A stretch of DNA of 64,000 bases from Micromonospora sp. HNM0581 (GTDB lineage Bacteria > Actinomycetota > Actinomycetes > Mycobacteriales > Micromonosporaceae): positions 558,001 to 622,000 of the forward strand of contig NZ_JAASAD010000001.1 of assembly GCF_012726175.1 (NCBI RefSeq), given 5' to 3'. Made by a program: the position numbers and the translations under genes. The notes under the pieces are model-generated. The model made no database searches and was not told the origin of the DNA. It saw nothing but the letters and a program-made list of their open reading frames with translations. Positions 19,084 to 29,710 of this stretch are shown piece by piece; the stretch's first letter is position 1; every line of letters starts with the position of its first letter.

Positions 19084-19569
19084 TCATCGCACCGCCGAGC
19101 GCAGCAGCGGAAGGACCCGGTAGGGGATCTGCTCGGCGAGCGCGATGATCGTGGATGCGCGGGTGATTCCCTCGTACGCCACGATCTGGTCGATCACCCG
19201 CTGCAGGTCGGTGTTCGAGCGGGCCACGATCCGGCAGAGCAGGTCGCCCGAGCCGGTGATGGTGTGCGCCTCCAGCACCTCGGGGATCGCCGCCAGGTGC
19301 CGGGTGACCGGGTCGTGCCCGTGCCGCTGGCTGATCTCCAGGGTGACGAAGCTGGTCACCGTGAAGCCGAGCGCGGCCGGGCCGAGATCCGGCCCGAAGC
19401 CGGCGATGACGCCCCGCCCGACCAGTTTGTCGAGCCGCGCCTGGACGGTCCCCCGGGCTACCCGGAGCCGGCGCGAGCACTCCAGCACGCCGATCCGGGG
19501 TTCCTCGGCGAGTAGTTCGATGAGGCGCACATCCAGCTCGTCGAGCTGAGCAATCTGACCAGCGTTCAC
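19084..19569 (-). CDS. Lrp/AsnC-family regulator, likely regulator of tyrosine catabolism
   Basis: A 161-residue regulator from GTG 19569. The N-terminal HTH is LDELDVRLIELLAEEPRIG, followed by RRLRVARGTVQARLDKLVGR. The C-terminal RAM/ACT-like ligand domain includes EAHTITGSGDLLCRIVARSN. It is divergent from hppD across 141 bp, the arrangement seen for HpdR-like regulators in actinomycetes, so control of 4-hydroxyphenylpyruvate dioxygenase by an aromatic amino acid or keto acid is the best guess. A TTTGTGCAA half-palindrome at about 19585 is a weak candidate site. The frame continues upstream as antisense of hppD, which is a shadow. Confidence 0.88.
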   Translation of the reverse strand: MNAGQIAQLDELDVRLIELLAEEPRIGVLECSRRLRVARGTVQARLDKLVGRGVIAGFGPDLGPAALGFTVTSFVTLEISQRHGHDPVTRHLAAIPEVLEAHTITGSGDLLCRIVARSNTDLQRVIDQIVAYEGITRASTIIALAEQIPYRVLPLLRSAVR

Positions 19570-19575
19570 GCCTGA

Positions 19576-20916
<1,341 letters not shown>

Positions 20917-21069
20917 CTGATCGCCGGGCGGGCTGGCTGCCAGGCCGGTCGGCTGCCGGGCCGCCACCACCGGAGCCGGAGCCGGATGGGCAGCAGTGCC
21001 TCCACGACACGTTCGCCGAGACCGTCGTCGTTAAGGTGTCGAGGTGAGTGAGCGCAGCGAGGCCGCGTC

Positions 21070-21942
21070 GTGAGCGTGGCACCCGGATGGTACGTCGACC
21101 CCGCCGACCCGGAAACCCGAAGGTACTGGGATGGTGAGGGCTGGATCGGATCACCCATCCCGGTCGACGTCACACCACCCGAGGGCCCGCCCGAGCCCGA
21201 GCCCGAGCCGGCACCGGAGCCGGCAGCCGCTCCGACCCCCTCCGCAGCCGACCTGCCCTCCGGCGGTCAGGAGCCAACGAGGCCGTCGCCGACCGGCGGC
21301 CCGGTGCAGGGACCGTCACCTGACTGGCCGTACCCGACCTGGCCCGGACGTCCGCCAGCACCCCGGCCACACGGGGTACCGCTGGCCTCGTTCGGCGCCC
21401 GGCTGGCTGCCCGGCTGATCGACTTCGGCGTCGTCCTGCTGCTCAACGCGCTCGTGAACGGCTGGTTCGTCTGGCGCTACGTCCAGGAACTATCGGCGCC
21501 TCTCGACGAGTTCTGGCGCCGTGTGCAGGCTCAGGACCGCACCACCGATCCGCTGCCCGCAGCCGGCGACCAGGCCGGCGCGCTGGTGGTGACGATCCTG
21601 CTCATCGCCACGTCGCTCTGGCTGGCGTACGAGGTGCCGTCGATGGCGGCCAGCGGGCAGACCTTCGGCAAGCGGCTGCTTCGGGTCAGGGCGGTGCCGG
21701 TCGAGATGGACGCGCCCCTGGGCTTCGGCCGGGCGTTGCGTCGCTGGAACACCCTCGGCCTGCCCACGCTGCTCTGGTACTGCTGTGGTCTCGGCCTACT
21801 GCTTCAGTTGATCGACGCACTCTCACCGCTCTTCGACCACCCGTTACGTCAGGCGCTGCACGACAAGCGGGCGCAGACCGTGGTGGTCCGGCTTCCGCGT
21901 ACCCCTGACGACCGCACCGACCCCCCGGGAGAGACCTCATGA
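21070..21942 (+). CDS. DUF2510 and RDD-domain membrane protein
   Basis: A 290-residue protein. Residues 4-30 form a DUF2510 WW-like motif ([18 protein letters not shown]) for the cytoplasmic face. A Pro/Glu-rich linker (~45-110) is followed by an RDD domain with about three or four membrane helices ([48 protein letters not shown]). The function of RDD proteins is mostly unknown; some act in ion or osmolyte exchange. GTG 21070 follows a gtgagtgagcgcagcgag string that recurs upstream of genes in this family of bacteria. Its stop overlaps the next gene's ATG (ATGA). Confidence 0.85.
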   Translation: MSVAPGWYVDPADPETRRYWDGEGWIGSPIPVDVTPPEGPPEPEPEPAPEPAAAPTPSAADLPSGGQEPTRPSPTGGPVQGPSPDWPYPTWPGRPPAPRPHGVPLASFGARLAARLIDFGVVLLLNALVNGWFVWRYVQELSAPLDEFWRRVQAQDRTTDPLPAAGDQAGALVVTILLIATSLWLAYEVPSMAASGQTFGKRLLRVRAVPVEMDAPLGFGRALRRWNTLGLPTLLWYCCGLGLLLQLIDALSPLFDHPLRQALHDKRAQTVVVRLPRTPDDRTDPPGETS

Positions 21943-23042
21943 CCGACGACGGACGACACCAGGCGGCGGTGCGGCTGACCCGCGTCGACCTGGACGCGCT
22001 GCCCAACTACGTGCCGGGACGCAGCCCGGCCGACCTGGCTCGTGAGCTGGGTCTGCCCGAGGCCATCAAACTGGCGAGCAACGAGGTGCCGTACGGGCCG
22101 CTACCAGGTGTGGTGGATGCGGTGGCCGAGGCGGTCGCCGGGGTGCACCGCTACCCGGACATGGGTGTCGTCGCGCTCCGCCAGGCGCTCGCCGACCGGT
22201 ACGGGGTGGACACCGACCGGGTGGCGACCGGCTGCGGTTCGGTGGCGCTGGCCGAGCACCTGGTCCGCGCCACCTGCCTGCCCGGCGACGAACTCGTCTA
22301 TTCGTGGCGCTCGTTCGAGGCGTACCCGATCATCGCTGCGACGAGCGGGGCGACAAGCGTTAAGGTGTCGAACGATGCCGGGCACGGGCACGACCTGGCG
22401 GCGATGGCTGCGGCGGTGACCGACCGCACCCGGATGATCCTGGTCTGCAACCCCAACAACCCGACCGGAACCGCGGTACGCCAAGCCGAGTTGGATCGCT
22501 TCCTCGACGCCGTACCGGACGACGTGCTTGTGGTGATAGACGAGGCGTACCGGGAGTTCGTCACCGACCCGGAGGTGCCGGACGGGCTGAGTTACGCCGA
22601 CCGGCCCAATGTGGCGGTGCTGCGCACCCTGTCGAAGGCGTGGGGCCTGGCCGGCTTGCGGATCGGGTTCCTGGTCGCGCAGCCGCAGGTGGCGGCGGCG
22701 GTCCGGAAGGTCGTCACGCCGTTCTCCACGAGCATGGCCGCGCAGGCGGGCGCCTTGGCGGCGCTGTCCCAGGCCGACGAGGTACGTCGGCGGTGCGCGT
22801 TGGTGGTGGCCGAACGCGAGCGGGTCGGCGAGGCGTTGACCAAACTCGTCCCCGGCGTCCCGGCCAGCCAGGCGAACTTCGTCTGGCTACCGCTCGGTGA
22901 CCGGGCGGTCGAGTTCGGCAGGGCGTGCGAGTCGCGGGGCGTGATCGTGCGACCGTTCCCCGGCGACGGGGTACGGGTCACCGTCGGCACGCCGGTCGAG
23001 AACGATGCCTTCCTGGCGGCGGCCGAGGCCGCTCTGGGCTGA
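21939..23042 (+). CDS. pat: HisC-like PLP aminotransferase (aromatic amino acid type)
   Basis: Fold-type I aminotransferase, 367 residues. It contains [15 protein letters not shown], the PLP-phosphate region [30 protein letters not shown] and Schiff-base Lys in [17 protein letters not shown], plus the C-terminal Arg in [15 protein letters not shown]. It belongs to the histidinol-phosphate/aromatic aminotransferase group (Pat/HisC2). Next to hppD, the likely role is tyrosine-4-hydroxyphenylpyruvate transamination, although biosynthetic transamination of phenylalanine or tyrosine is equally compatible. It is coupled to the RDD gene by ATGA and ends at a strong terminator. Confidence 0.87.
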   Translation: MTDDGRHQAAVRLTRVDLDALPNYVPGRSPADLARELGLPEAIKLASNEVPYGPLPGVVDAVAEAVAGVHRYPDMGVVALRQALADRYGVDTDRVATGCGSVALAEHLVRATCLPGDELVYSWRSFEAYPIIAATSGATSVKVSNDAGHGHDLAAMAAAVTDRTRMILVCNPNNPTGTAVRQAELDRFLDAVPDDVLVVIDEAYREFVTDPEVPDGLSYADRPNVAVLRTLSKAWGLAGLRIGFLVAQPQVAAAVRKVVTPFSTSMAAQAGALAALSQADEVRRRCALVVAERERVGEALTKLVPGVPASQANFVWLPLGDRAVEFGRACESRGVIVRPFPGDGVRVTVGTPVENDAFLAAAEAALG

Positions 23043-23061
23043 CCAAGGCTGCTTGCAGCCT

Positions 23062-23102
23062 CGGCGGGTCGGTCCGCCATCCCCCAGCGGACCGACCCGC
23101 CG
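23062..23102. terminator. Bidirectional terminator hairpin
   Basis: Perfect 16-bp stem cggcgggtcggtccgc / gcggaccgacccgccg with a 9-nt loop, between the convergent aminotransferase and beta-propeller genes. Confidence 0.9.
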
Positions 23103-23169
23103 ATCTCCTCACTGAACGATACGTGCCATTTGTCCGCTTCGGCGCATTTTCTCCGCATTTGCTGGCGGA

Positions 23170-24420
23170 TCAGGTCGCGGCAATGATCAACGCTTCGGCG
23201 GTCAGGTAGTACCGTCTGTCGTCACCGTCGGGATCGACCGGCTGACGCAGCCGCTCCACCACCACGTAGCCGTCAGCCGCGTACGCGTCGCCCGGCGCCC
23301 AGCCGGTACCGTCGGAACCGATGTCGAGCACGAAACCGGACAGTCGAGCACCGGTCTTCGGATCAAGGGTGACAAGCTCGTTCACCTCGGTGAGCACGTG
23401 CACCCGACCGGGCTGGACGGCGATCACCCGGCCCGGTCCGGTCTCGGAGCGCCAACGTTCCTCACCGTCGGGGACACTCCGGCCGACGAGCACCCCGTCG
23501 GCAACGCCCACCGCCATCTCGTCGACCACCTCGGTCCCCGCACGATCCAGGACCGACACCCGGACCGGACCTTCCGGGCCGAGCAACCAGCCACGGGCAG
23601 GCGCGTCACCGTGACCAGCGGTCCGTAGTGCGGCACAACCGACACCCTCCGGCCGGCAGCCGAGCAACGTGGCCGTCAACTCCTCACCGGCGTCCGGCGG
23701 TCTCCACCTGGTCGTCACCGCGCCGGTCGCGGTGTCCCGGAACTCGACCACCGTCGGCCCGTCGCAGTCGTCCACGGTCAGCAGCCGCCCACCGGAGCCG
23801 GCACCCACCGGCTCGCGGCAGCCGGCGCCCACCGCTGACTGCCACAGCTGGTCCCCGTCAGCCAGGTCGACGGCCCGGATCTCACCATCGCCGGAGCTGA
23901 CGACCACGAGGCGACCGTCGGCGGCACGGCTCACCACGAGTCCACTCGGCTGCCAGACGACGGCGGTGCCGGTGCGGCGCACCACCCGCGTCGATGCCGG
24001 CTCGGGCCCGTCCGCCCGCCACGCCACCCGACCGGTACGCACGTCGAGCGCCACCAGCTGCCCGTCCGACCACCGAGTCACCACGGTCGCCCCGCTCACC
24101 ACCACCGCGTCCAGGCTCGCTGGCCAGCGCCGGAACGACCAGTACGGGGTACGTCGGCTACGGCTGTCGACCGGCTGGTCGGCGTAGACCTGTCGAACAG
24201 CGGCGTAGACCCGCAGCCGACCGTCGACGATCAGCGGAGCAGCCGGCAGGCGGCCGATCACCCCGGCGGCCGGTGCACTCCGGGCCGGATAGTCGTCCCG
24301 GGCGGGGGTGCTGACCTCTGCCGGCGCCAGGACCCGGTACGCGATGACCCCTGCTGTCGCAGCGACACCCACCGCCGCCACGGCCGCCATTACCCGCCGC
24401 CGACCCACCGCCCACCTCAT
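23170..24420 (-). CDS. Exported or membrane-anchored PQQ-like beta-propeller protein
   Basis: 416 residues from ATG 24420, which has GGAGGT five bases upstream. A basic N-terminus and one hydrophobic helix (MAAVAAVGVAATAGVIAYRV) point to an anchor or signal peptide. The rest is a series of propeller blades (LVALDVRTGRVAWRADG, IRAVDLADGDQLWQSAV, FRDTATGAVTTRWRP, LVTLDPKTGARLSGF). No enzyme motif or quinone ligand is evident. Two well-placed Cys pairs (GAGCREP/DDCDG) could form disulfides, suiting an extracytoplasmic site. Function unknown; possibly a scaffold for envelope complexes. Confidence 0.75.
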   Translation of the reverse strand: MRWAVGRRRVMAAVAAVGVAATAGVIAYRVLAPAEVSTPARDDYPARSAPAAGVIGRLPAAPLIVDGRLRVYAAVRQVYADQPVDSRSRRTPYWSFRRWPASLDAVVVSGATVVTRWSDGQLVALDVRTGRVAWRADGPEPASTRVVRRTGTAVVWQPSGLVVSRAADGRLVVVSSGDGEIRAVDLADGDQLWQSAVGAGCREPVGAGSGGRLLTVDDCDGPTVVEFRDTATGAVTTRWRPPDAGEELTATLLGCRPEGVGCAALRTAGHGDAPARGWLLGPEGPVRVSVLDRAGTEVVDEMAVGVADGVLVGRSVPDGEERWRSETGPGRVIAVQPGRVHVLTEVNELVTLDPKTGARLSGFVLDIGSDGTGWAPGDAYAADGYVVVERLRQPVDPDGDDRRYYLTAEALIIAAT

Positions 24421-24674
24421 GCCGCACCTCCGCACGGCACCCTACCCAGCGCCCCGGCCCCGACCCGCCGGGCCGTCACCGGCCGGCACGTCGTGCCGTA
24501 CGCGGCGTCCTCCGGGTGGCCGTGACGCCAACCCGAACTGCGACTCGTGCGGCACCGCGACCAACCTGTCGACCACCGCGGTCGACGTGCCACCTCCCGT
24601 GGCACCGACGGTAGACGCCGTGAGCGCGGCGCGGGGTCCCCGAGCGGTAATCCCACCGGAGACCCCTGCGGGTG

Positions 24675-24884
24675 TCAGCCGACGAACCTGCCGTCCCTGA
24701 TCGCGTCGACGAAAGCGGTCCAACCCGGCGAACTCACCACGAGCGCCGGTCCGGCCTGGTCCTTCGAATCGCGAATGCCCACCACACCGTGGACGGCGGC
24801 CAGATTGCCGGCCACCTCCACGCAGAGACCCTGGTCGTTGGAGCGGCTGCTGGTGCGCCAGACCGCGTCCACGAGTTCGCGCAT
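24675..24884 (-). CDS. DUF397 small protein (no adjacent HTH partner)
   Basis: 69 residues: LVDAVWRTSSRSNDQGLCVEVAG, VVGIRDSKDQAGPALVVSS, W-x-x-F-x-x-A tail. ATG 24884 is preferred to 24890 because GAGGGAG is six bases upstream of it. DUF397 genes normally follow a Scr1-type HTH gene; none is present on either side, so it may work with an unlinked regulator. The 254 bp downstream, up to the beta-propeller start, holds no convincing gene. Confidence 0.8.
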   Translation of the reverse strand: MRELVDAVWRTSSRSNDQGLCVEVAGNLAAVHGVVGIRDSKDQAGPALVVSSPGWTAFVDAIRDGRFVG

Positions 24885-25004
24885 CGTCATCTCCCTCAGT
24901 GTTCGGCGTCCCGCCAGCCGGGCCGGGCCGGCCGGGCAGGAGCATCGGCCGGCCCGTCATGCGGCGTGGCGACGGAATTCCGAGGCGATCAACGAGGGCG
25001 GTGA

Positions 25005-25041
25005 CGGTACCTGATCGCACCCGCTGTGCGATCAGGTACCG
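25005..25041. terminator. Terminator hairpin downstream of fahA
   Basis: Perfect 16-bp stem cggtacctgatcgcac / gtgcgatcaggtaccg with a 5-nt loop, 15 bp from the fahA stop codon on the minus strand. Confidence 0.88.
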
Positions 25042-25055
25042 CTGTCGGCTTGAGG

Positions 25056-26252
25056 TCAGTTCGACGGCAAGACGGTACCGGCGACCTCGCCCAGGGTGAG
25101 GGTGGCCCCGTCCGGGCCGGGTGCGGTGGCAGTGATCGTCACCGTGTCACCGTCAGCGAGGAAGGTGCGTTCGGTCCCGCCCACGGTGATCGGCTCGGTG
25201 CCGCCCCAACTGAGTTCCAGGAACGAACCGACCTGGTCCCGCCGAGGGCCGGAGACGGTGCCTGAGGCGTAGAGGTCACCCGTACGAAGCGAGGCACCGT
25301 TGACGGTGAGATGCGCCAGCTGCTGGGCCGGCGTCCAGTACATGTCGGCGAAGGGCGGCTCGCTGACCGTCTCCCCGTTCCAGACGATCTCAAGCCGCAG
25401 ATCCAGCCCCAGGTGTGGCTCGTCGCGCAGGTAGTCGGCCACCGGCGGATCCTGCGCCGGGCCGGCGACGAACGCCTCCCGTAGCGCGTCAAGCGGAGTG
25501 ACCCAGGCCGCCACCGAGGTGGCGAACGACTTACCCAGGAACGGCCCGAGCGGCTGATACTCCCAGGCCTGGATGTCCCGCGCCGACCAGTCGTTGACCA
25601 GCACCACGCCGAAAACGTGATCGGCGAAGTCGGCGGCGGCCACCCGACGGCCGATCGGGCTCGGCACGCCGACCACGAAACCGACCTCAGCTTCGATGTC
25701 CAAACGGGTGGACGGGCCGAACGTCGGCCCGTCGGCGCTGGGTCGCTGGCCCTGGGGTCGCACCACCGGGGTGCCGGAGACCACCACCGTGCCGGACCGT
25801 CCGTGGTAACCGATCGGCAGGTGTTTCCAGTTCGGCAGCAGTGGAGGTTGGCCGGGGCGGAAGATCAGGCCGACGTTCGAAGCGTGGTTCTCCGAGGAGT
25901 AGAAGTCCACGTAGTCGGCCACCTCGAAGGGCAGCTCCATCCGTACCTCGTGCACCGGCACCAGCAGCGGCTCCACCACCGTCCGGTGCTTCGGGTCGGT
26001 GAGCAGCTCGACGATCCGGTCCCGCACCCCGGTCCACTGCGGACGCCCCAGGGCCAGGAAGGCATTGAGTGTCGGCCGGCACAACGCTCCGCCGGCCAGC
26101 ACCAGATCGGCAGCCTCAGCACCGGCCAGGTCCAGCACGACATCTCCGATGCGTACGCCGATGCGTGGCTCGCGGTCACCCACCCGGAACACCCCGTAGG
26201 GCAGGTGGTGCACCCCGTACCCGGAACCGGCCGCACCCGGGACCCAGCTCAT
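25056..26252 (-). CDS. fahA: Fumarylacetoacetase
   Basis: Last enzyme of homogentisate degradation, splitting fumarylacetoacetate to fumarate and acetoacetate; 398 residues from ATG 26252. The metal-binding face shows VADYVDFYSSENHASNVG, the catalytic His in PIGYHGRSG, the Glu pair in RLDIEAEVGFVVG and the Asp in VLVNDWSARDIQAWEY. The C-terminus has GDLYASGTVSGP, typical of FAH. It is transcribed away from hmgA with the unknown gene 26296-27162, 43 bp apart, presumably as one operon ending at the hairpin 25005-25041. Confidence 0.96.
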   Translation of the reverse strand: MSWVPGAAGSGYGVHHLPYGVFRVGDREPRIGVRIGDVVLDLAGAEAADLVLAGGALCRPTLNAFLALGRPQWTGVRDRIVELLTDPKHRTVVEPLLVPVHEVRMELPFEVADYVDFYSSENHASNVGLIFRPGQPPLLPNWKHLPIGYHGRSGTVVVSGTPVVRPQGQRPSADGPTFGPSTRLDIEAEVGFVVGVPSPIGRRVAAADFADHVFGVVLVNDWSARDIQAWEYQPLGPFLGKSFATSVAAWVTPLDALREAFVAGPAQDPPVADYLRDEPHLGLDLRLEIVWNGETVSEPPFADMYWTPAQQLAHLTVNGASLRTGDLYASGTVSGPRRDQVGSFLELSWGGTEPITVGGTERTFLADGDTVTITATAPGPDGATLTLGEVAGTVLPSN

Positions 26253-26295
26253 GCCCGCCCTCCGTTTCGCTCCACGCCGCCACGCTGACACTCGC

Positions 26296-27162
26296 TCATG
26301 CCTCGAAGCCTCCGTTCACCAGCCCGAGCCGGATCAGATCGGTGAGTGGTTCCCCGATGCTGCACGATCCGAATCCCACCCAGAGCGGGCGCTCGGTGTC
26401 GTGTCGGCCGTCGATCGCCTGTACCAGTGGCCGCTCGTCGCGCACGGTGAGTAACTCGGCGACGGCACCGACGGCTGCGCCGGCCGCGGCCGTCAGGGTC
26501 GCGGCGAGCACGTTACCGAACCCATGGTGGGTGAAGCCGGTCTCCGGGTCGACGTGCCGCACCGAGTGGTGCAGCCCGGCGGTCAGCTTGAACGGCAGGT
26601 CCCGCTCCCGGCACGCGCAGATCACCGCAGCCAGTTCGGCCGGGGTCGGAAACAGCTCGGCGGCCAGTCCACCGGTACGGAACTTGGCAGCGATCGGCAC
26701 ACCGTCAGCGCGGGCGTCGGCGAGGGCGTCGAGCGCGCCCATCAGCCCGAAGGTCAGTGGGATCTCCGCGTACACGGGAACGCCGTCACGCCGCTCGGCC
26801 AGCTTCACCAGCTCGGCTACGCCAGGTCGGGGGTCCTCGCCCCGACGGGCGACCGGCGCTTCGATCTGCCGTACGGTCACCCCGAGCGGAGGTAGGAACG
26901 ACAGTGCGAAGGGCAGCCGGTCGAGGCCGGTGTCACCGATCAGCCCGATCGCGAGGCTCTCCTCGGGGTCGACCAGACCACTCAGCTCACCCGCCGTGAT
27001 CGTCGAGGCGGGCAGCAGCAGCGGGCCGACCAGGTCGGCGTACCAGGCGGCGCGGTGCCGCCGGTGCGCGCCGATCGCGTCGGGCAGCGGCGCATTGCCC
27101 GGCGGAAAGACTGCGGCGTCGTCGACCAGGCCGGCGACGAGTGTGGGCAGCTGCGTTGACAC
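26296..27162 (-). CDS. Conserved protein of unknown function in the homogentisate cluster
   Basis: 288 residues from GTG 27162. No ribosome site precedes it; TACATT a few bases upstream could be a -10 of a leaderless transcript. I do not recognise a named family. The sequence alternates hydrophobic strands and helices like an alpha/beta barrel (VYAEIPLTFG, VPIAAKFRTGGLAAELFPT, LPFKLTAGLHHSVRH), with conserved-looking His and Gly clusters. It lies between fahA and hmgA and shares hmgA's divergent promoter palindrome, so a role in tyrosine/homogentisate degradation is likely. No maleylacetoacetate isomerase is present in the window, and this is one candidate for that or an accessory step. Confidence 0.75.
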   Translation of the reverse strand: MSTQLPTLVAGLVDDAAVFPPGNAPLPDAIGAHRRHRAAWYADLVGPLLLPASTITAGELSGLVDPEESLAIGLIGDTGLDRLPFALSFLPPLGVTVRQIEAPVARRGEDPRPGVAELVKLAERRDGVPVYAEIPLTFGLMGALDALADARADGVPIAAKFRTGGLAAELFPTPAELAAVICACRERDLPFKLTAGLHHSVRHVDPETGFTHHGFGNVLAATLTAAAGAAVGAVAELLTVRDERPLVQAIDGRHDTERPLWVGFGSCSIGEPLTDLIRLGLVNGGFEA

Positions 27163-27201
27163 GAGACAAGAATGTACGGGACGCTGCACGAAGCGGACAA
27201 C

Positions 27202-27222
27202 AGCGTCCGATTATCGGACGCT
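27202..27222. promoter_or_regulatory. Operator-like 21-bp palindrome upstream of hmgA
   Basis: AGCGTCCGAT (27202-27211), one T, ATCGGACGCT (27213-27222): perfect 10-bp arms. It lies 22 bp before the hmgA ATG and 40 bp from the divergent unknown gene, well placed to control both. Related gcggac/ggacgc half-sites lie just to the left (27171-27198). Confidence 0.75.
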
Positions 27223-27244
27223 CATCGCGGACCGGGAGGGCGAG

Positions 27245-28411
27245 ATGCCGTACTACCGCAGCATCGGTGAAGTGCCACGCAAGCGCCACACCCAGTTCCG
27301 ACAGCCGGACGGCAACCTCTACACCGAGGAGCTGATGGGGCAGGAAGGCTTCTCCTCCGACTCGTCCCTGCTCTACCACCGGTACGCGCCGACCGCGATC
27401 GTCGCCGCGACGGAGTTCACCCCGCCGGTTGTCACCCGACTGCCCAACCTGCCGCTCAAACCACGACACCTGCGCACCCACAAGCTCGACGGGACCGGCG
27501 CCGACCCGATCCTCGGCCGGCGGTACCTGCTCGCCAACGACGACGTTCGGATCGCCTACGTGCTGGCCGACCGCCCCTCTCCACTGTTCCGCGACGCCAC
27601 CGGCGACCACTGCCTCTACGTCGAGGCGGGCAACCTGCGGGTCGAATCGACGTTCGGCGTGCTCGACGCGGCCCCCGGCGACTACGTGATCGTCCCCACC
27701 TCCACGGTGCACCGCCTGGTGCCCACCGGTGACACACCCACCCGGTTGCTCGCCGTCGAGGCGTCCGGGCACATCGGCCCGCCCAAGCGCTACCTCTCCG
27801 TACGCGGTCAGTTCCTGGAACACTCACCGTACTGCGAGCGTGACGTCCGGGGACCGGACACCCCGTTGCTCGTCGACGGCACCGACGTCGAGGTGCTGGT
27901 CCGCCACCGGCGCGGCTGGACCCGGCACGTCTACGCCAACCACCCGTTCGACGTGGTCGGATGGGACGGTCACCTCTACCCGTGGGCCTTCTCCATCCAC
28001 GACTTCGAGCCGATCACCGGCCGGATCCACCAACCGCCGCCCGTGCACCAGACCTTCGCCGGTCCCAACTTCGTGATCTGCTCGTTCGTGCCTCGGAAGG
28101 TCGACTACCACCCGGAGGCCATCCCAGTGCCGTACCACCACCACAACGTCGACTCCGACGAGATGCTCTTCTACACCGGCGGCAACTACGAAGCGCGGCG
28201 CGGCTCCGGCATCGAGCAGGGCTCCATCTCGTTGCACCCGTCCGGCTTCACGCACGGACCGCAGCCAGGCGCGGCGGAACGCGCCATCGGGGTGGACTTC
28301 TTCGACGAGCTGGCGGTCATGGTCGACACGTTCCGGCCACTCGACCTCTGCGGTGCGGCTGCCGAATGTGAGGACGACGCCTACGCCTGGACGTGGGCCC
28401 GCCGGCCCTAG
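27245..28411 (+). CDS. hmgA: Homogentisate 1,2-dioxygenase
   Basis: Cupin-fold Fe(II) dioxygenase opening the homogentisate ring to maleylacetoacetate; 388 residues from ATG 27245 with GGGAGGG seven or so bases upstream. The C-terminal cupin has the ligand set in VPYHHHNVDSDEMLFYTGG (His and Glu) and SLHPSGFTHGPQPG (His). The N-terminal cupin-like half has VEAGNLRVESTFGVLDAAPG. It is shorter than the ~430-residue proteobacterial enzyme, as usual in actinobacteria. It works between HppD and FahA. It converges on the TPR gene with only five bases between stop codons. Confidence 0.95.
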   Translation: MPYYRSIGEVPRKRHTQFRQPDGNLYTEELMGQEGFSSDSSLLYHRYAPTAIVAATEFTPPVVTRLPNLPLKPRHLRTHKLDGTGADPILGRRYLLANDDVRIAYVLADRPSPLFRDATGDHCLYVEAGNLRVESTFGVLDAAPGDYVIVPTSTVHRLVPTGDTPTRLLAVEASGHIGPPKRYLSVRGQFLEHSPYCERDVRGPDTPLLVDGTDVEVLVRHRRGWTRHVYANHPFDVVGWDGHLYPWAFSIHDFEPITGRIHQPPPVHQTFAGPNFVICSFVPRKVDYHPEAIPVPYHHHNVDSDEMLFYTGGNYEARRGSGIEQGSISLHPSGFTHGPQPGAAERAIGVDFFDELAVMVDTFRPLDLCGAAAECEDDAYAWTWARRP

Positions 28412-28416
28412 GCAGG

Positions 28417-29700
28417 TCAGGCCACCGGCCTGCCGACGATCGCCAGCCGGGCGGCGGTGGCGACCGCGATGGCCAGAACCAGCGGCCACGCGGTGCCGAA
28501 CAGGGCGTAGAGCAGGATCAGCACAGGTGCGGCCGCGGCGGCGTACACGGCCAGGGCGAGCGGACGGTCGGTACGCCGCAGCACCGGCAGCACGGTCCGG
28601 GTCAGGCCGGGCAGCCGGGACGCGTGCTGCCAGAACACTACGCCGCCACCGGCCGCCGCCACCACCGCGAGCAGCCGGGAGAACCCGGTACCGGTCGCGG
28701 TCGAACAGGCGACCACGACCGCCGCCACCAACGACCAGCCGGCCCCCCAGAGCACGAGCTGTCGCAGTGCCACCGGCACCGGCTGACGGGCTGCGACCGG
28801 CCCGACATCTGACTGTCCCGGCGAGCCGTCACCACGCCCGGCCAGCCCCGGGTCTCCGGCACCTACCGGTGCGTCTGCGCGCTGCGCCGGCCAGCCCGGG
28901 TGTTCCTCCTGCCCGTCGGCGGAACCGCCCTCGTCGAGGTGACCCGCAGTCGACCGACCGGACCCGTCAGGGGCCGCACCCGGCCGATCCCGATCGTCGC
29001 CGGCACCGTCCGGCCGAGTCGTCTCGTCAGGCATCTCGTCGGCGCGACGCGGGTCGGTAGGTGGCAGGTTCGCCACCGCCGCTTCGGCCAGGCGCTCCAG
29101 CGCGGAACTCCACCGACGCTGCTCCAACCGCAGGACCCCGACGTCGTCAATCTCCGTCAGGCGTGGATCCAGCCGGAGCGCCTCCCGGTAGGCCCGCTCC
29201 GCCAGGTCGTACATCCGCATGTTGGCCGCCACCAGACCCAGCACCAGATGGCCCTGCGGTTCCTCGGGGGCCAGCTCCACCGCGTGCCAGGCCGCGTTCA
29301 ACGCCGGCTGGCCGTTGCGGGAACCGGCCAGGATCGCCGCCGCACTACGCTGGGCGTAGGCGTCCTCCGGCCCCAGAGCCAGGATCTCGTCGGCGGTACG
29401 GGCAGCCTCGGCGTACCGCTCAAGGTCGCTCAGCGCCAGCCCACGGACCACGAGTGGGGGCACCTGCCCCGCCGCGGCGGCCACCGCGGCCTCGGCGGCG
29501 GTGAGTGCCTCGTCCGGTCTGCCGGCGGCCAGGTGCACCCGGGCCAGCAGTGTCGACACCGCGGCGGCGGCCGGATCGAGGGCCAGCGCGTAGCCGAGTT
29601 CGGCCACGGCCTCGTCGTACCGGCCCAACTCGGCGAGAAGGGTGGCGCGTTCGAGGTAGCCCTCGGCGGCGGGCGGGTCGGTGGGGGCATCGGCGGACAT
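28417..29700 (-). CDS. TPR-repeat protein with C-terminal membrane helices
   Basis: 427 residues from ATG 29700. The N-terminal half has four or five tetratricopeptide repeats (LAELGRYDEAVAELGYALAL, VHLAAGRPDEALTAAEAAV, MRMYDLAERAYREALRLDP). An acidic Gly/Asp/Pro-rich linker (~215-310) follows, and then about four hydrophobic helices (LVLWGAGWSLVAAVVVACST, PVLILLYALFGTAWPLVLAI). The layout implies a cytoplasmic protein-interaction domain tethered to the membrane. No partner can be named. It lies 10 bases downstream of ispF on the same strand and is probably co-transcribed with ispDF. Confidence 0.8.
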   Translation of the reverse strand: MSADAPTDPPAAEGYLERATLLAELGRYDEAVAELGYALALDPAAAAVSTLLARVHLAAGRPDEALTAAEAAVAAAAGQVPPLVVRGLALSDLERYAEAARTADEILALGPEDAYAQRSAAAILAGSRNGQPALNAAWHAVELAPEEPQGHLVLGLVAANMRMYDLAERAYREALRLDPRLTEIDDVGVLRLEQRRWSSALERLAEAAVANLPPTDPRRADEMPDETTRPDGAGDDRDRPGAAPDGSGRSTAGHLDEGGSADGQEEHPGWPAQRADAPVGAGDPGLAGRGDGSPGQSDVGPVAARQPVPVALRQLVLWGAGWSLVAAVVVACSTATGTGFSRLLAVVAAAGGGVVFWQHASRLPGLTRTVLPVLRRTDRPLALAVYAAAAAPVLILLYALFGTAWPLVLAIAVATAARLAIVGRPVA

Positions 29701-29710
29701 CGCGGCGAGC

